Positions 32,665 to 42,140 are shown, counted from the first letter of the stretch. The stretch is 64,000 nt of DNA from Gammaproteobacteria bacterium (GCA_947452065.1 CANGBB010000009.1:42064-106063); one strand, 5' to 3'. Program-made: numbers and translations. Notes: generated by a model not told the origin, from the sequence alone.

Positions 32665-33480
32665 CTACTCGGGCGCGAACTCCATGCGCTTGCCACCGCC
32701 GTCGTCCCAGCACTGGTATTCGTCGAACTCACGCTTGTTGTCCAGACGATAGGTGACGTGAAACTTCAGCGGCTCGAGCCACGCGCGCTTGTCGTCGGCG
32801 ACGATATCCACCGTCAAGGTGTCGTAGGTGGGACGACGGATGCGCTGCACCACATGAAGTGACTGGCTGTAGGGTTCAGTCTCCACGACTACGGCATGGC
32901 CACCGAGATTGGTGGACTCAACGACGAGCGTGTCACCTTCCCACCGGCCGACGGAATCCCCGAACAACTCGGGCGACATGAATTCCTTTTTGAGCGGCCG
33001 ATCGAAGTAGACATGCCACAGCGTACCGATGTTCTCGCGGAAGAACATCAGTCGACCCGGCGCAGAGAGGATCTCGAACGCCTGATTGGTGATGATTGCG
33101 AACAGCAGGCCGTTGGGCTGACACATATAGCCCGTGCGATACGGCTTGCCGGCGTCGTAGTCAGCCTGAATCTTTTTGTGGAGCGCCTCGAATTCAGGCG
33201 TGTATCGGATCGGCAGCGGCGGATGCCGGTTCGGATAATCGTCCGGATTCGTGACGGGATAGTCCTTGAGATCGGGGCGCATCAAGCGCACGGCACGGCC
33301 ATACGATTGGGCGTTCGTGTAAGGGCTCTCGGTTGAGACCCAGAAGCCGGTGAGATCACGTGGGTCATACGAGACCGGCGCCGCAGTGGCATTGGGTGCC
33401 GCAGCACGAACACCCACCGGGATCAGAGCCAGCCACACCGCCGTCACAAGACCCAGACAGACCCGAGCGACAAGGTTCAT
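32665..33480 (-). CDS. Secreted GHWEGDTLVVET-family protein (GRWEGDTLVVES variant)
   Basis: A 271-residue exported protein from MNLVARVCLGLVTAVWLALI (signal to VRAAA). An alternative ATG at 33507, one base after the DUF6152 stop, would add nine residues. Family landmarks: YMCQPNGLLF, RLMFFRENIGTLWHVYFDRP, GDSVGRWEGDTLVVES, a QRIRR strand and the late EYQCWDDGG. It lies immediately downstream of a DUF6152 gene (28-bp gap, or 1 bp with the longer start), repeating the pairing seen at 53273-54531. Function unknown. Confidence 0.78.
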   Translation of the reverse strand: MNLVARVCLGLVTAVWLALIPVGVRAAAPNATAAPVSYDPRDLTGFWVSTESPYTNAQSYGRAVRLMRPDLKDYPVTNPDDYPNRHPPLPIRYTPEFEALHKKIQADYDAGKPYRTGYMCQPNGLLFAIITNQAFEILSAPGRLMFFRENIGTLWHVYFDRPLKKEFMSPELFGDSVGRWEGDTLVVESTNLGGHAVVVETEPYSQSLHVVQRIRRPTYDTLTVDIVADDKRAWLEPLKFHVTYRLDNKREFDEYQCWDDGGGKRMEFAPE

Positions 33481-33508
33481 GGCCGCATGCCTACCGATGT
33501 GACTCATT

Positions 33509-33883
33509 TCAGCGGGTGACACTGAGAACCGCGCCATTGACCGTGACTTCGAGGAAGGAGCCGCCGGGCGTGCCATCGCGCATGGGATTGAGCAGCACCG
33601 ACACGGCATCACCGGGCTGCAGCGACGTGCGCTTCCAGCCGTGCCGTGCGAGCGAATTAGGCTCCATGCCTTCCAGACGCCATTCCACATCATTTCCGGT
33701 TTGCGGATCTTTGACGAGGACCACCAGCCAGGTATGCGGGTTGATGAAGTCGAACCTCACCACCTTGCCGGTGATGGTGACTTTTTTTGTTGCATCAAAA
33801 ATCGCGTAGGAGTGATGCGCCAGCGCGGTGGCCGCGCCGCTCAGCATCAGTGCTGCGACTAGAAATCTGAGTCTGCTCTTCAT
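33509..33883 (-). CDS. Small secreted DUF6152-family protein
   Basis: A 124-residue exported protein: signal to ALAHHSYAIFDATKK, then VVRFDFINPHTWLVVLVKD, EWRLEGMEPNSLARHGW, QPGDAVSVLLNPMRDG and a final strand. A GGGGGA ribosome-binding site fixes the start at 33883. It is paired with the downstream GHWEGDTLVVET-family gene, almost certainly on one transcript. No catalytic motif; function unknown. Confidence 0.82.
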   Translation of the reverse strand: MKSRLRFLVAALMLSGAATALAHHSYAIFDATKKVTITGKVVRFDFINPHTWLVVLVKDPQTGNDVEWRLEGMEPNSLARHGWKRTSLQPGDAVSVLLNPMRDGTPGGSFLEVTVNGAVLSVTR

Positions 33884-33946
33884 TCTTATCCCCCAAAGGC
33901 CCTCGCGGCCCATGGGAATGATCACATCACCGGCTCAAGGCCGCAA

Positions 33947-34984
33947 CTAGGCCTTTTTAAAATAGCCCAGCATATGCAGACGCACGGTATCCAGCAGATG
34001 GGATTGAGCGACGTACAGCGGCGGGCTCCGGCGCAGCATGCGCCAGCTCTCGCTGCGCAGCACCCGCTCTAGGTACTGCATGGTGCGGTCGATGGCCTCC
34101 ATGTACGGGTTACGACCGTCGAAGAGGATTTCCAGATAGCGATAGGCGCCGCCAAATTCGCCGTCGAGCCGCTTGCTGCGCGTCATGTTCACGAAAACGG
34201 GTGTCTGCCGCAACAGATCCAGCCCTGAGGCGTATCGGACGGTGGGATAGCCCTCAATTCCCTTGCCCAGCGCCATGCCGCCCAATACGAACTCCGGATA
34301 GAGCCGATCGCGGCACTTCTCCAGATAACAACGATCTGAGAGCTGCGCGATCATATCGGCGGTTCCCAGCAAGTGGCCCAATCGGCGGTCACGCGGATCA
34401 TCGATCCGAATCTGGGCGAACGGACGCTCGTAGCCGGTGAAGTGCACAATCTCGCGTGCCACATCAGCCCACTGCTGCATCTTCAGTCGTTGGAAATATT
34501 GCTCGAGGAAACTTGCGCCGCGGCTGACGTGCGTGCTGGTGAGCTCCGCTCCGTTACCTATCTGTGTCTCGTCAGTACGGCGCAGGTAACCGACGTCATG
34601 GAACAGCGCCATGATCACGCCGGCCACCGCGCGTTCGGGCCCCAACAGCCACAGCGGCTCTTCCTGCCGCTCGTAACCGGCCAGCAATCGGGCCATGGCC
34701 AAGGTCACATCCAGTGTGTGCTGCCGATCGTGATAGAGCGTATCGACACCGAAATAGTGCGGAGTGCGGCCAGCGAACAGATCATCGAAATCACGGAACG
34801 CGCGTTCGACCGGCGCGGTATCGATGCCTGGCCAGGTCGATACCAAGAGCCGCCCAACAGCACGCATCACTGCCGAGGGCGAACTGATACGAACCGTGTT
34901 GGTGACATCGAAATCACTTCGGCGCCGGGCGCTGATGCCCAGTGCCGTACCGTTTCCGGGTCGTGAATCCGCAGCGGTTCCCAT
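33947..34984 (-). CDS. HD-domain phosphohydrolase-like protein
   Basis: A 345-residue cytoplasmic protein. Its core is an HD-superfamily metal site: His in TLYHDRQHTLD, the His-Asp pair in MALFHDVGYLR, a further His in VHFTGY and Asp in GTADMIAQLSD, so the metal-ligand set H...HD...D is complete. Members hydrolyse nucleotides or cyclic nucleotides; the sequence lacks an HD-GYP signature, so c-di-GMP hydrolysis is not supported. The C-terminal third (about 230-345) is not recognised. The N-terminal 30 residues look unstructured, and a later start is possible. Substrate unknown. Confidence 0.75.
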   Translation of the reverse strand: MGTAADSRPGNGTALGISARRRSDFDVTNTVRISSPSAVMRAVGRLLVSTWPGIDTAPVERAFRDFDDLFAGRTPHYFGVDTLYHDRQHTLDVTLAMARLLAGYERQEEPLWLLGPERAVAGVIMALFHDVGYLRRTDETQIGNGAELTSTHVSRGASFLEQYFQRLKMQQWADVAREIVHFTGYERPFAQIRIDDPRDRRLGHLLGTADMIAQLSDRCYLEKCRDRLYPEFVLGGMALGKGIEGYPTVRYASGLDLLRQTPVFVNMTRSKRLDGEFGGAYRYLEILFDGRNPYMEAIDRTMQYLERVLRSESWRMLRRSPPLYVAQSHLLDTVRLHMLGYFKKA

Positions 34985-35070
34985 GGACTGGAAGTCTAGG
35001 ACACTTGCCCGGGGTCCACTAGCGAACGCAGGTCACAGAAACGAACACTGATCAGGCGCTGGACGCTGTC

Positions 35071-35646
35071 TCAGCGAAAGGGCATGGCCAACGAGGCTGC
35101 ACCGGGCTCGACCCACTGCTGGTCGGGGCGGTACCACACCACCAGTACTCGACCAAACGCGGGCGCAATTTGCAGTCGTAGACTCGTCTGCGAGGGCTTG
35201 AGCATCACCTCGGCCTGCACTTCCAGCGTGCTTTCGGCAGGGTGAGCAGCCGGCGCTGTGAGCTGCTGCATAACCCGCTCGCGTAACAAGGCCTGTACAC
35301 GCGCGGAGTCTGGCCAGTTCCACCGCGTGAAATGTTCAGCACGTCCACCGGATACGAGCAGCTGCGTTCCGGACTGCAACTGCTGCTGCGCCTTGCCGAG
35401 TGCCTCGCGGAATTTATCGGGGGGCATGGCCGATGCCGTCAACAGGAACTGCTCAGGGGTTTCTTGCGGCGCCAGAATGCGTTGCAACAGCAAGGGATAA
35501 TCGACAAACAGCGTCAGCGAAACCAGTCCCGGTTCACGCAGGATCAGAGTGGCGCGATTGGCATCCAGCTCATGGGCTGGCAGCTGACCCGCGCCGAGCA
35601 GCAGCGCCAGAGCCAGCGAAGGCCACACACGCCGGGTGAATTGCAT
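35071..35646 (-). CDS. Small periplasmic protein coupled to a YHYH lipoprotein
   Basis: A 191-residue exported protein (MQFTRRVWPSLALALLLGAG; mature start near PAHELDANRATLILREPG). It resembles the soluble N-terminal region of HupE/UreJ_2-type proteins (AHELDANRATL pattern) but has no membrane helices. It begins inside the stop codon of the YHYH/PEBP gene (TGATG), so translation is coupled. The other YHYH gene of the window also has a HupE-like periplasmic protein nearby (25873-26475). Function unknown; a helper for the lipoprotein is inferred. An in-frame GTG directly precedes the ATG. Confidence 0.7.
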   Translation of the reverse strand: MQFTRRVWPSLALALLLGAGQLPAHELDANRATLILREPGLVSLTLFVDYPLLLQRILAPQETPEQFLLTASAMPPDKFREALGKAQQQLQSGTQLLVSGGRAEHFTRWNWPDSARVQALLRERVMQQLTAPAAHPAESTLEVQAEVMLKPSQTSLRLQIAPAFGRVLVVWYRPDQQWVEPGAASLAMPFR

Positions 35647-37400
35647 CACCGACAGTAGCTGATCGTCGGCTGCGTGGTCACACCGCTGCCGGTGGTGAAC
35701 TGGAACTGCCAGCAGGCCGTCTTGCCGGGATTGGAAGCCAGCAGCGTTGTCAGCGCAGCACCGGTGACTTCCTTGTAGCGGATGCGATAAGTGCCCGGAG
35801 AGTTGCTGTAGGAATCACTACCGGTCTCGTTGGTAACGAAATTCTGCGCCGAAGTGAACTGCAGCACCTGATAACCATCTGAAGGATCGGTGGACAGCGT
35901 CATGTTGGAGACCGGGAATGGCACTACCGGCGGCTGACGCATCGGTTTGTATTTGCCGCCCTGACCAGCGAGATCAGCGCTGGGAGTACCACGCAGGCAG
36001 GCCACCACATAAGGCGAAACATCGGTGACATGGTAGGCATAGCTACCCGGCGTGGTGACGCCCGTCATCGTGGTGCCGCCGCAGGTGTCGCGCGTGGGCG
36101 TGCTGCCATCGGGGTTGTTGTAGCCAAAGATGGCGTAGCCATCGAGTGCCCATCCCACGGGGTGCGTATTCCACCATGATGACTGCTGCGTGCTCATCAG
36201 GCAGGTGGGCGCGGCGTGGTAGTGATAATCATCGGCACGGCCCGCATGGCCGTTGCAGATGTCCAGCTCGCCCAGCACCTTGGTGTCGCCGTTCTGGCAT
36301 CCACCCTGCTTGCAGGGATTGAAGATGGGCACGCCGTTGACTGCAACGCCGAGGGGACCGTCGACCACTGATGTGCTGGACACTGCGAAAGCGGGAAGCA
36401 GTGGGATATGCCAAGCGTTGGTTCCAAGGAAGTTCTGCCGGATAGGCACCTGCAGATTGGTCGCGGTAATGCCATTCATCATCGTGTGAAGTGCAATGCC
36501 CGGCGAGGCAACAGCCCCGAGATTGGATGAATCACTGGTGCTGCAGTCCACGCTCACCGTTGCAGCGTAGGCCGCGCTCGAGTCCCGAATCATCGCGCAG
36601 TTGCTAGCCGCGGTGGTGGTTGGCGCCGCGGTACGGGTGTAGCTGACAGTGATGCTCGCCGACGCCAATGTGATGCCGGACAGCGCGCTGGTGACCACGA
36701 GACCGGTGTTGAGTGACGCATTGGCATTGAGAGCCGGCGCCGATGACAGCGCATAAAGCGTGAATGTGTATGCCTTCGCACCCGGTCCCTGAGAACACGG
36801 CGGCGCATACGCATTGCCGGCCCCATCATCGGCCGAACCCAGCGTGCCCACACCAGTGCTGTTCAACGTCAGCTGAGTCGCGGTCGCAGGAATGTTGTAG
36901 AGAATCCAGTTCCACTTGGTGGTGCCGTCGCCAGGCAGCGTGGTCATCAGCAGTACGAAACTATTCGTACCGGCCGGAGCGCCACTCCAAGCCAGTGGCG
37001 GTGTGGGCACGGGTGTCTTGTAAATGGCATCGCAGGTGAAACTGATCGGCAGTGTGCCGCCAGTGGTCATCGCTGTGCTGGTCAGTTGCAGAGTACTGGC
37101 GGTCGACGAAGAGGAAGACGCGCTACTGCTGGAGGAGGAACTGCTGCTCGACGAGGTGCTGCTACTACTGGACGATGAGGTGCTGCTACTGGATGACGCA
37201 CTACTACTGCTCGACGAAGAGCTGCTGCTCGATGAGGTACTGCTGCTGGAAGAACTGCTGCTTGATGAGATGCTGCTAGATGAACTTGAGACTGGTGGCG
37301 TGACACTGCTGTCCCCGCCCCCGCCGCAGGCACTGAGCAAAAGCGTCGCTCCGGTCGCAATCACCGCGATATGCGCAGCTGCACGATTCGCAACATTCAT
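35646..37400 (-). CDS. YHYH-domain lipoprotein with polyserine linker and PEBP domain
   Basis: A 584-residue lipoprotein: signal with lipobox LLSAC (Cys25), GGGG spacer, about 65 residues of almost pure serine (38-102), a phosphatidylethanolamine-binding-protein (YbhB/PEBP-like) domain (about 105-260: LQLTSTAMTTGGTLP, CDAIYKTPVPTPPLAWSGAP, WNWILYNIPA), then the YHYH domain (GRADDYHYHAAPTCLM near residue 390) and a C-terminal part ending QPTISYCR. The start ATG at 37400 follows GAGGGAG; an in-frame GTG two codons earlier is less likely. PEBP proteins bind anionic ligands; here the role is unknown. The gene is coupled by TGATG overlap to the small periplasmic gene downstream. Confidence 0.85.
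   Translation of the reverse strand: MNVANRAAAHIAVIATGATLLLSACGGGGDSSVTPPVSSSSSSISSSSSSSSSSTSSSSSSSSSSSSASSSSSTSSSSSSSTSSSSSSSSSSSASSSSSTASTLQLTSTAMTTGGTLPISFTCDAIYKTPVPTPPLAWSGAPAGTNSFVLLMTTLPGDGTTKWNWILYNIPATATQLTLNSTGVGTLGSADDGAGNAYAPPCSQGPGAKAYTFTLYALSSAPALNANASLNTGLVVTSALSGITLASASITVSYTRTAAPTTTAASNCAMIRDSSAAYAATVSVDCSTSDSSNLGAVASPGIALHTMMNGITATNLQVPIRQNFLGTNAWHIPLLPAFAVSSTSVVDGPLGVAVNGVPIFNPCKQGGCQNGDTKVLGELDICNGHAGRADDYHYHAAPTCLMSTQQSSWWNTHPVGWALDGYAIFGYNNPDGSTPTRDTCGGTTMTGVTTPGSYAYHVTDVSPYVVACLRGTPSADLAGQGGKYKPMRQPPVVPFPVSNMTLSTDPSDGYQVLQFTSAQNFVTNETGSDSYSNSPGTYRIRYKEVTGAALTTLLASNPGKTACWQFQFTTGSGVTTQPTISYCR
37095..37289. repeat. Long serine-codon tract (polyserine linker)
   Basis: About 65 consecutive codons are serine apart from scattered Thr, Ala and Ile. 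AGC, AGT and TCG-type codons alternate irregularly, and read on the plus strand the tract gives a spurious Leu/Glu/Asp-rich frame. Length variation by slippage is possible. Confidence 0.85.
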
Positions 37401-37530
37401 ACACACTCCCTCAAGCCATCCATGCCTGCTGATTCTGTGTTATTTGTGGCACGAATAGCGCGGCTTTCCTATTGTGACTAACCGCAAATCGCGCTCCGAG
37501 AGTCAGAACGCGACAAGGGTTCAAGTCGAC

Positions 37531-39552
37531 TCAGGCCGCGATTCCATAGAGCTTCAGCAGCGCGTCCACCTGCGGCTTGCGGCCACGGAATTCGACGAAG
37601 TTTGTCAGCGCATCACGACTGCCGCCCCGTGCGAGCACCTGCTCGAGGAAACGCTTGGCCACGGCGCGATCGAAGACGCCCTGCTCGGTGAAGGCAGCAA
37701 AGGCATCGGCGGCCAGCACCTCGGCCCACTTGTAGCTGTAATAACCAGCGGCGTATCCGCCCGCGAAAATGTGCCCGAAGTTGTGCGGGAAGCGATTCCA
37801 TTCAGGCGGCTGCAGGACGGATACCTCTTTGCGCACCTGCTGCAGGACTGAGTACACCCGCCCGCCATGAGTCGGGTCATAGCCCGCATGCAGGCGCAGG
37901 TCAAAGAGCGCGAACTCCACCTGACGCAGGGTCTGGAGGCCGGCCTGGAAGCTTCGCGTGGCAATCAGCTGCCGCTGCATGTCGGCTGGCAATGGCGCGC
38001 CAGTCTTCACATGCCCACTCATGTGGGCCAACACTTCGGGCAGCCAAGCGTAGTTCTCCATGAACTGGCTGGGGAGCTCGACCGCATCCCAGGCTACACC
38101 GCTGATACCGGCAAGGCTGGGGTACCCCACGGTGGTGAGCATGTGATGGAGCCCGTGGCCAAACTCATGGAACAGCGTGACTACGTCATCGTGGGTCAGC
38201 AGCGCCGGGCGATCACCCTCCGGCGGGAGTGAGTTGCAGACCAGATAGGCCACAGGCAGCGTTGTGGTGCTGCCCAGTTGTTTGCGGCCAATGCAATCGT
38301 CCATCCATGCGCCGCTGCGCTTGTGAGCGCGGGCATAGGCATCGAGATAGAAGCCCGCCACTGCCTGACCGGCGGAATCGAGTACGTCGTAGAAGCGTAC
38401 ATCCGGGTGATAGAGCTGCACGTCGCTGCGTTCGCGCACAGTCACGCCATAGAGCTGCACGGCTACTTCGAAGAGACCGGCGAGCACTCGCGGCAACGGC
38501 AGGTACTCGCGCAATTCTTCCTGACTGATCGAGTAGCGCTGCTGCTGCAGCCGCTCGGAGTAGAAAGTCACATCCCATGCATCGAGCTTGCGTCCGGCAA
38601 AGCGCTCGACCTCAACCAGCTCCGCCTCGGCGGCGCGCCGCGCCTTGTGCGCCAGATCCATCAGGAAGGCGCTGACCTCGGTGACGCTGCTCGCCATGCG
38701 ATCGGCCAGCGCGTATTCAGCAAAGTTCTGAAACTCCAGCAACTGCGCTGCTTCATGGCGCAGCTTCAGGATCTCTTCCATCACTGGACCGTTATCGAAA
38801 CGTCCGGCCGACGGTCCCTGATCGGAAGCGCGCGTGACCCAGGCTTCGTAGAACGTGCGGCGCAGCGTGGCGGACTCGCAGTCGGTGACTACTGCCACAT
38901 ACGTCGGCTGGTCCAGACCGAAGAGCCAGCCCGGCATTCCCTTGTCTTTAGCACGCTGCGCAGCCTGCGCAACGATGCCGCCATTCATGCCCTTGAGCTG
39001 CGTCTCGTCCGTGACGTGATGCGACCAGTCATTGGTGGCATCCAGTACGTTCTCCTCGAACTTCGCGGCAAGATTCGAGAGCTCCATCATGATGGTCTTG
39101 AAGCGGGCCTTGCGTTCGCCGCTCAAATGCACGCCGGCGAGGCGGAAATCGCGCAGCGCATGATTGAGCACCTCACGCTGCGTGGCATCGAGATGAGCCC
39201 CCTCGTTCTCGAGGATGTGCTGATAGGCGTGATAAAGCGGCTCGCTCTGCGCCAGATCGGTGCCGTACGCCGATAGCAGCGGCAGGCAGGCGTTGTAGGC
39301 CGCTCGCAGCGGCTCGGAGTTGAGCACCCCGTTTAAATGTGTGACCGGCGAGAAGGTGCGGCCCAAACGATGGCGCATCTCCTCCAACGGCTCGACCACG
39401 GTGGCGAAGGTCGGGTTGCTGAGCGCTTCGATGGTGGCGATCTGCCGGCGCTGCGTGTCCAGCAATTCACGGATCGCGGTTTCCACATGCTCAGGGCGTA
39501 TGTCGGAAAAGCGCGGCAGGCCTTCAGCCGTCAACAATGGGTTGTGCGTCAT
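37531..39552 (-). CDS. prlC: Oligopeptidase A (M3 metallopeptidase)
   Basis: A 673-residue cytoplasmic zinc endopeptidase of the thimet oligopeptidase family that degrades signal peptides and other oligopeptides. The zinc site HEFGHGLHHML (HExxH) is intact, with the downstream catalytic Glu region in VAWDAVELPSQFMENYAW. The length matches E. coli OpdA/PrlC (about 680). The N-terminus MTHNPLLTAEGLPRFSDIRP is standard, and AAGGAG-type sequence (AAGGAGCGG) precedes it. Divergent from gor, 66 bp apart. Confidence 0.94.
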   Translation of the reverse strand: MTHNPLLTAEGLPRFSDIRPEHVETAIRELLDTQRRQIATIEALSNPTFATVVEPLEEMRHRLGRTFSPVTHLNGVLNSEPLRAAYNACLPLLSAYGTDLAQSEPLYHAYQHILENEGAHLDATQREVLNHALRDFRLAGVHLSGERKARFKTIMMELSNLAAKFEENVLDATNDWSHHVTDETQLKGMNGGIVAQAAQRAKDKGMPGWLFGLDQPTYVAVVTDCESATLRRTFYEAWVTRASDQGPSAGRFDNGPVMEEILKLRHEAAQLLEFQNFAEYALADRMASSVTEVSAFLMDLAHKARRAAEAELVEVERFAGRKLDAWDVTFYSERLQQQRYSISQEELREYLPLPRVLAGLFEVAVQLYGVTVRERSDVQLYHPDVRFYDVLDSAGQAVAGFYLDAYARAHKRSGAWMDDCIGRKQLGSTTTLPVAYLVCNSLPPEGDRPALLTHDDVVTLFHEFGHGLHHMLTTVGYPSLAGISGVAWDAVELPSQFMENYAWLPEVLAHMSGHVKTGAPLPADMQRQLIATRSFQAGLQTLRQVEFALFDLRLHAGYDPTHGGRVYSVLQQVRKEVSVLQPPEWNRFPHNFGHIFAGGYAAGYYSYKWAEVLAADAFAAFTEQGVFDRAVAKRFLEQVLARGGSRDALTNFVEFRGRKPQVDALLKLYGIAA

Positions 39553-39618
39553 CAGCGTCTCCGCTCCTTGATCCGTGGAGAGTCATTCTAGCGGCTGCAG
39601 CACGGGTTAACATGGGGC

Positions 39619-40980
39619 ATGGACAACCAATATGACCTGATCGTGATCGGCGGCGGCAGCGGCGGCCTGGCCTGCTCGCAGCGTGCGGCGGAATACGGCG
39701 CTCGCGCGCTGCTGATTGAGTCTGACCGACTAGGCGGCACCTGCGTGAATGTGGGATGCGTACCGAAAAAAGTGATGTGGTACGCAGCGCAGCTGGCCGA
39801 AGCGCGCCACGACTCGCCTGAGTACGGCTTCGAGTCTGCCCCGGCGAGTCATGACTGGGGCCAACTGGTCGAGCGGCGCGAGGCTTATATCACCCGGCTC
39901 AATGGCATCTACGCCCAGAACCTGGCCAAGCGCAAAGTCGAACACGCCAGCGGCCGCGGCCAACTGCTCGGCGGTGGGCGCGTCCGCATCGCTGCGGCGA
40001 ACGGGGAGCGCGTGGTGAGCGCAGCGCATATCGTGATCGCCACCGGCAGTACGCCCAGTCGGCCCACCATCCCGGGTGCGGAGCTGGGGCTGGATTCAGA
40101 CGGGTTCTTCGCGCTGACTGCGCGGCCGCAACAGGTGACCATCGTTGGCAGCGGCTACATCGCAGTGGAGATGGCCGGCATCTTTCTAGCGTTGGGCACA
40201 CGCGTCACGCTGGTGATCCGTCAGGACAGCGTCTTGCGCCATTTCGATGCCATGCTTGGTGAAGCGCTGCTCAAGGTGCTGCGCGATTCCGGGGCTGAGG
40301 TCGTGACGAATGCGATACCGCGCGCCCTAAAGCGAGATGCGGCCGGTGCGCTGCAACTCGATCTCGAGGATGGTCGGAGCCTCCCCGCCGGCGATGCACT
40401 GTTCTGGGCCGTCGGGCGACATGGCAACACGGCGGGGCTCGGCGTCGAGGCGGCCGGCCTGCGGGCCGATGCAGAGGGACATTTGGGCGTCGACGCCTGG
40501 CAGCAGACCAGCGTGCCAGGCCTGTATGCCATCGGTGATGTGACCGGCGCCGCACAGCTCACGCCGGTGGCCATCGCTGCGGGCCGGCGTCTCTCCGATC
40601 GCCTGTTTGGCGGAATGAAAGATCGCAAGCTCGACTACGACAACATCCCCACCGTGATCTTTTCGCATCCGCCCATCGGTACCGTCGGCCTCAGCGAAGC
40701 CGAGGCACGCAGTCGCTTTGGCGAAGCCGTAAAGATTTACAGCGCGGGCTTCACGCCCATGTACCACGCGCTGACCAGACGCAAGGTGCGTGCGCAGATG
40801 AAGCTGGTAACAGTGGGCGCGGAAGAGCGTGTTGTCGGCGTGCACGTGATCGGTGCCGGCGCCGATGAAATGCTGCAGGGCTTCGCCGTGGCCGTAAAAA
40901 TGGGCGCGCGCAAGCGCGACTTCGACGACACGGTGGCCATACATCCGACCAGCGCCGAAGAGCTGGTCACGATGCGCTGA
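39619..40980 (+). CDS. gor: Glutathione-disulfide reductase
   Basis: A 453-residue FAD/NADPH disulfide oxidoreductase that regenerates glutathione. Motifs: FAD-binding [17 protein letters not shown], redox-active [18 protein letters not shown]-binding [15 protein letters not shown] second site LYAIGDVTG and the C-terminal catalytic His-Glu in [13 protein letters not shown]. The length and motif spacing are normal. Convergent with the amidohydrolase gene, with six bases between the stops. Confidence 0.94.
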   Translation: MDNQYDLIVIGGGSGGLACSQRAAEYGARALLIESDRLGGTCVNVGCVPKKVMWYAAQLAEARHDSPEYGFESAPASHDWGQLVERREAYITRLNGIYAQNLAKRKVEHASGRGQLLGGGRVRIAAANGERVVSAAHIVIATGSTPSRPTIPGAELGLDSDGFFALTARPQQVTIVGSGYIAVEMAGIFLALGTRVTLVIRQDSVLRHFDAMLGEALLKVLRDSGAEVVTNAIPRALKRDAAGALQLDLEDGRSLPAGDALFWAVGRHGNTAGLGVEAAGLRADAEGHLGVDAWQQTSVPGLYAIGDVTGAAQLTPVAIAAGRRLSDRLFGGMKDRKLDYDNIPTVIFSHPPIGTVGLSEAEARSRFGEAVKIYSAGFTPMYHALTRRKVRAQMKLVTVGAEERVVGVHVIGAGADEMLQGFAVAVKMGARKRDFDDTVAIHPTSAEELVTMR

Positions 40981-40986
40981 GCGTGT

Positions 40987-42075
40987 TTACACAGGCATTC
41001 GCAGCAGACGGCGCGCGTTACCGAATCCGATGGCACGCAGTTCGGTAGCGCTGAACACTCCGCCGTGGCGCACTCCGTCCCAGGTTTCCTGAGCGCCGCG
41101 GTAAGGATAATCGGTGCCGAAAAGAATCTGACTTACGGGCACGACGGTACGCAGACCGCGCAGGGTTGCCGGATGCCAGGCTTGCGCCGTGTCGTAGTAG
41201 CAGCGCCGCAACTCGTGATCGAGCCCCAGTGGCAGCTTGTCCTTGTAAGTGGGCTGTACCGCCAGCAGCGCCAACCGCTCGAGCATGCCAAGCATCAGAC
41301 CGCCGGCATGCGAGAAGATGGGATTGATGTTCTGATAGCGCGCAGCGCTTCCCGACAGAAGCCAGCGCGATACGGTGCGCGCTGTGTCGGCACCATATTC
41401 CACAGTGGTTGCAGGCACATCGGTGACATTGGCCGCGCAACACGCGGCCTCCAGCGGATGCGTATAAACCACGGTCTTACGCCGATCCAGCTCGGCATAG
41501 ATCGGAGCGAACTCCGGATCGCCCATCCAATGACTGCCGTAGCTGGTCGAGAACTGCACGCCATCCGCCTTGAGTGTATCGAGCGCATACGCAATCTCAG
41601 CCAGGGTGTCGTCGACATACGGCATCGGCAGCTGAGCAAAGAACCCAAACCGGCCCGGATGATCGGCAACACGTCGCGCCATGGTTTCATTCGCATCGCG
41701 AGCAATGGCCACCCACTCCTCGCGCGTCGATTTCAGCTGCGCCGGCGGCGTCACCAGCGTCAGGATGCTGCGCGCGATACCCACCTTGTTCATCTCTGCC
41801 AGCATGATCTCGGCGGCGTCGTTATCGAGTGCCGGCACAGTGCGCCCCTGCGCCGCCATGAGTGTGCGCAGCTTGGGCGCGGTGATGTGGCGATGCACGT
41901 CGATCAGCGTTGCGGGAGCGGCGTTCGCGGCCCGGAGCAGACCGGAGCCACCAACGCCAAGCAGTACGCCCGCCGCACCTAATCCACCGAGGACGGAGCG
42001 TCGCGGGATGCTGCCATGGGCATACAGGCCGGACTGCTGTGACATCGGTGCGCCGAGGTTTTTTTTATCTTGCAT
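40987..42075 (-). CDS. Tat-exported amidohydrolase (ACMSD-like, amidohydrolase 2 family)
   Basis: A 362-residue TIM-barrel metal hydrolase or decarboxylase. The start at 42075 has GGAG at good spacing; a twin-arginine signal IPRRSVLGGLGAAG lies at residues about 22-45, so it is exported folded. Metal ligands in order: HxH in LIDVHRHIT, His in VYTHPLE, His in IFSHAGG, Asp in FGTDYPY. The family includes aminocarboxymuconate-semialdehyde and methylsalicylate decarboxylases; the substrate here is unknown. An A8 run lies seven bases into the coding sequence (T8 at 42059-42066), before the signal peptide. Convergent with gor. Confidence 0.85.
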   Translation of the reverse strand: MQDKKNLGAPMSQQSGLYAHGSIPRRSVLGGLGAAGVLLGVGGSGLLRAANAAPATLIDVHRHITAPKLRTLMAAQGRTVPALDNDAAEIMLAEMNKVGIARSILTLVTPPAQLKSTREEWVAIARDANETMARRVADHPGRFGFFAQLPMPYVDDTLAEIAYALDTLKADGVQFSTSYGSHWMGDPEFAPIYAELDRRKTVVYTHPLEAACCAANVTDVPATTVEYGADTARTVSRWLLSGSAARYQNINPIFSHAGGLMLGMLERLALLAVQPTYKDKLPLGLDHELRRCYYDTAQAWHPATLRGLRTVVPVSQILFGTDYPYRGAQETWDGVRHGGVFSATELRAIGFGNARRLLRMPV

Positions 42076-42140
42076 GCGATTGCTCCGTGTTCCGATTCGT
42101 GCCCGCACTTCGGGCGCCTTCGTCCTTAATGTCTTTGCGC

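Noticed and set aside
33947..34984. HD-GYP type c-di-GMP phosphodiesterase
   Set aside because: An HD pair is present but the GYP signature is not, so only a general HD-domain call is justified.
37024..37458. Leu/Glu/Asp-rich plus-strand frame that could pass for a coiled-coil protein
   Set aside because: It is the complement of the polyserine codon tract of the YHYH/PEBP lipoprotein.
38278..39276. 332-codon plus-strand frame
   Set aside because: Antisense to oligopeptidase A, which has the HExxH zinc motif.
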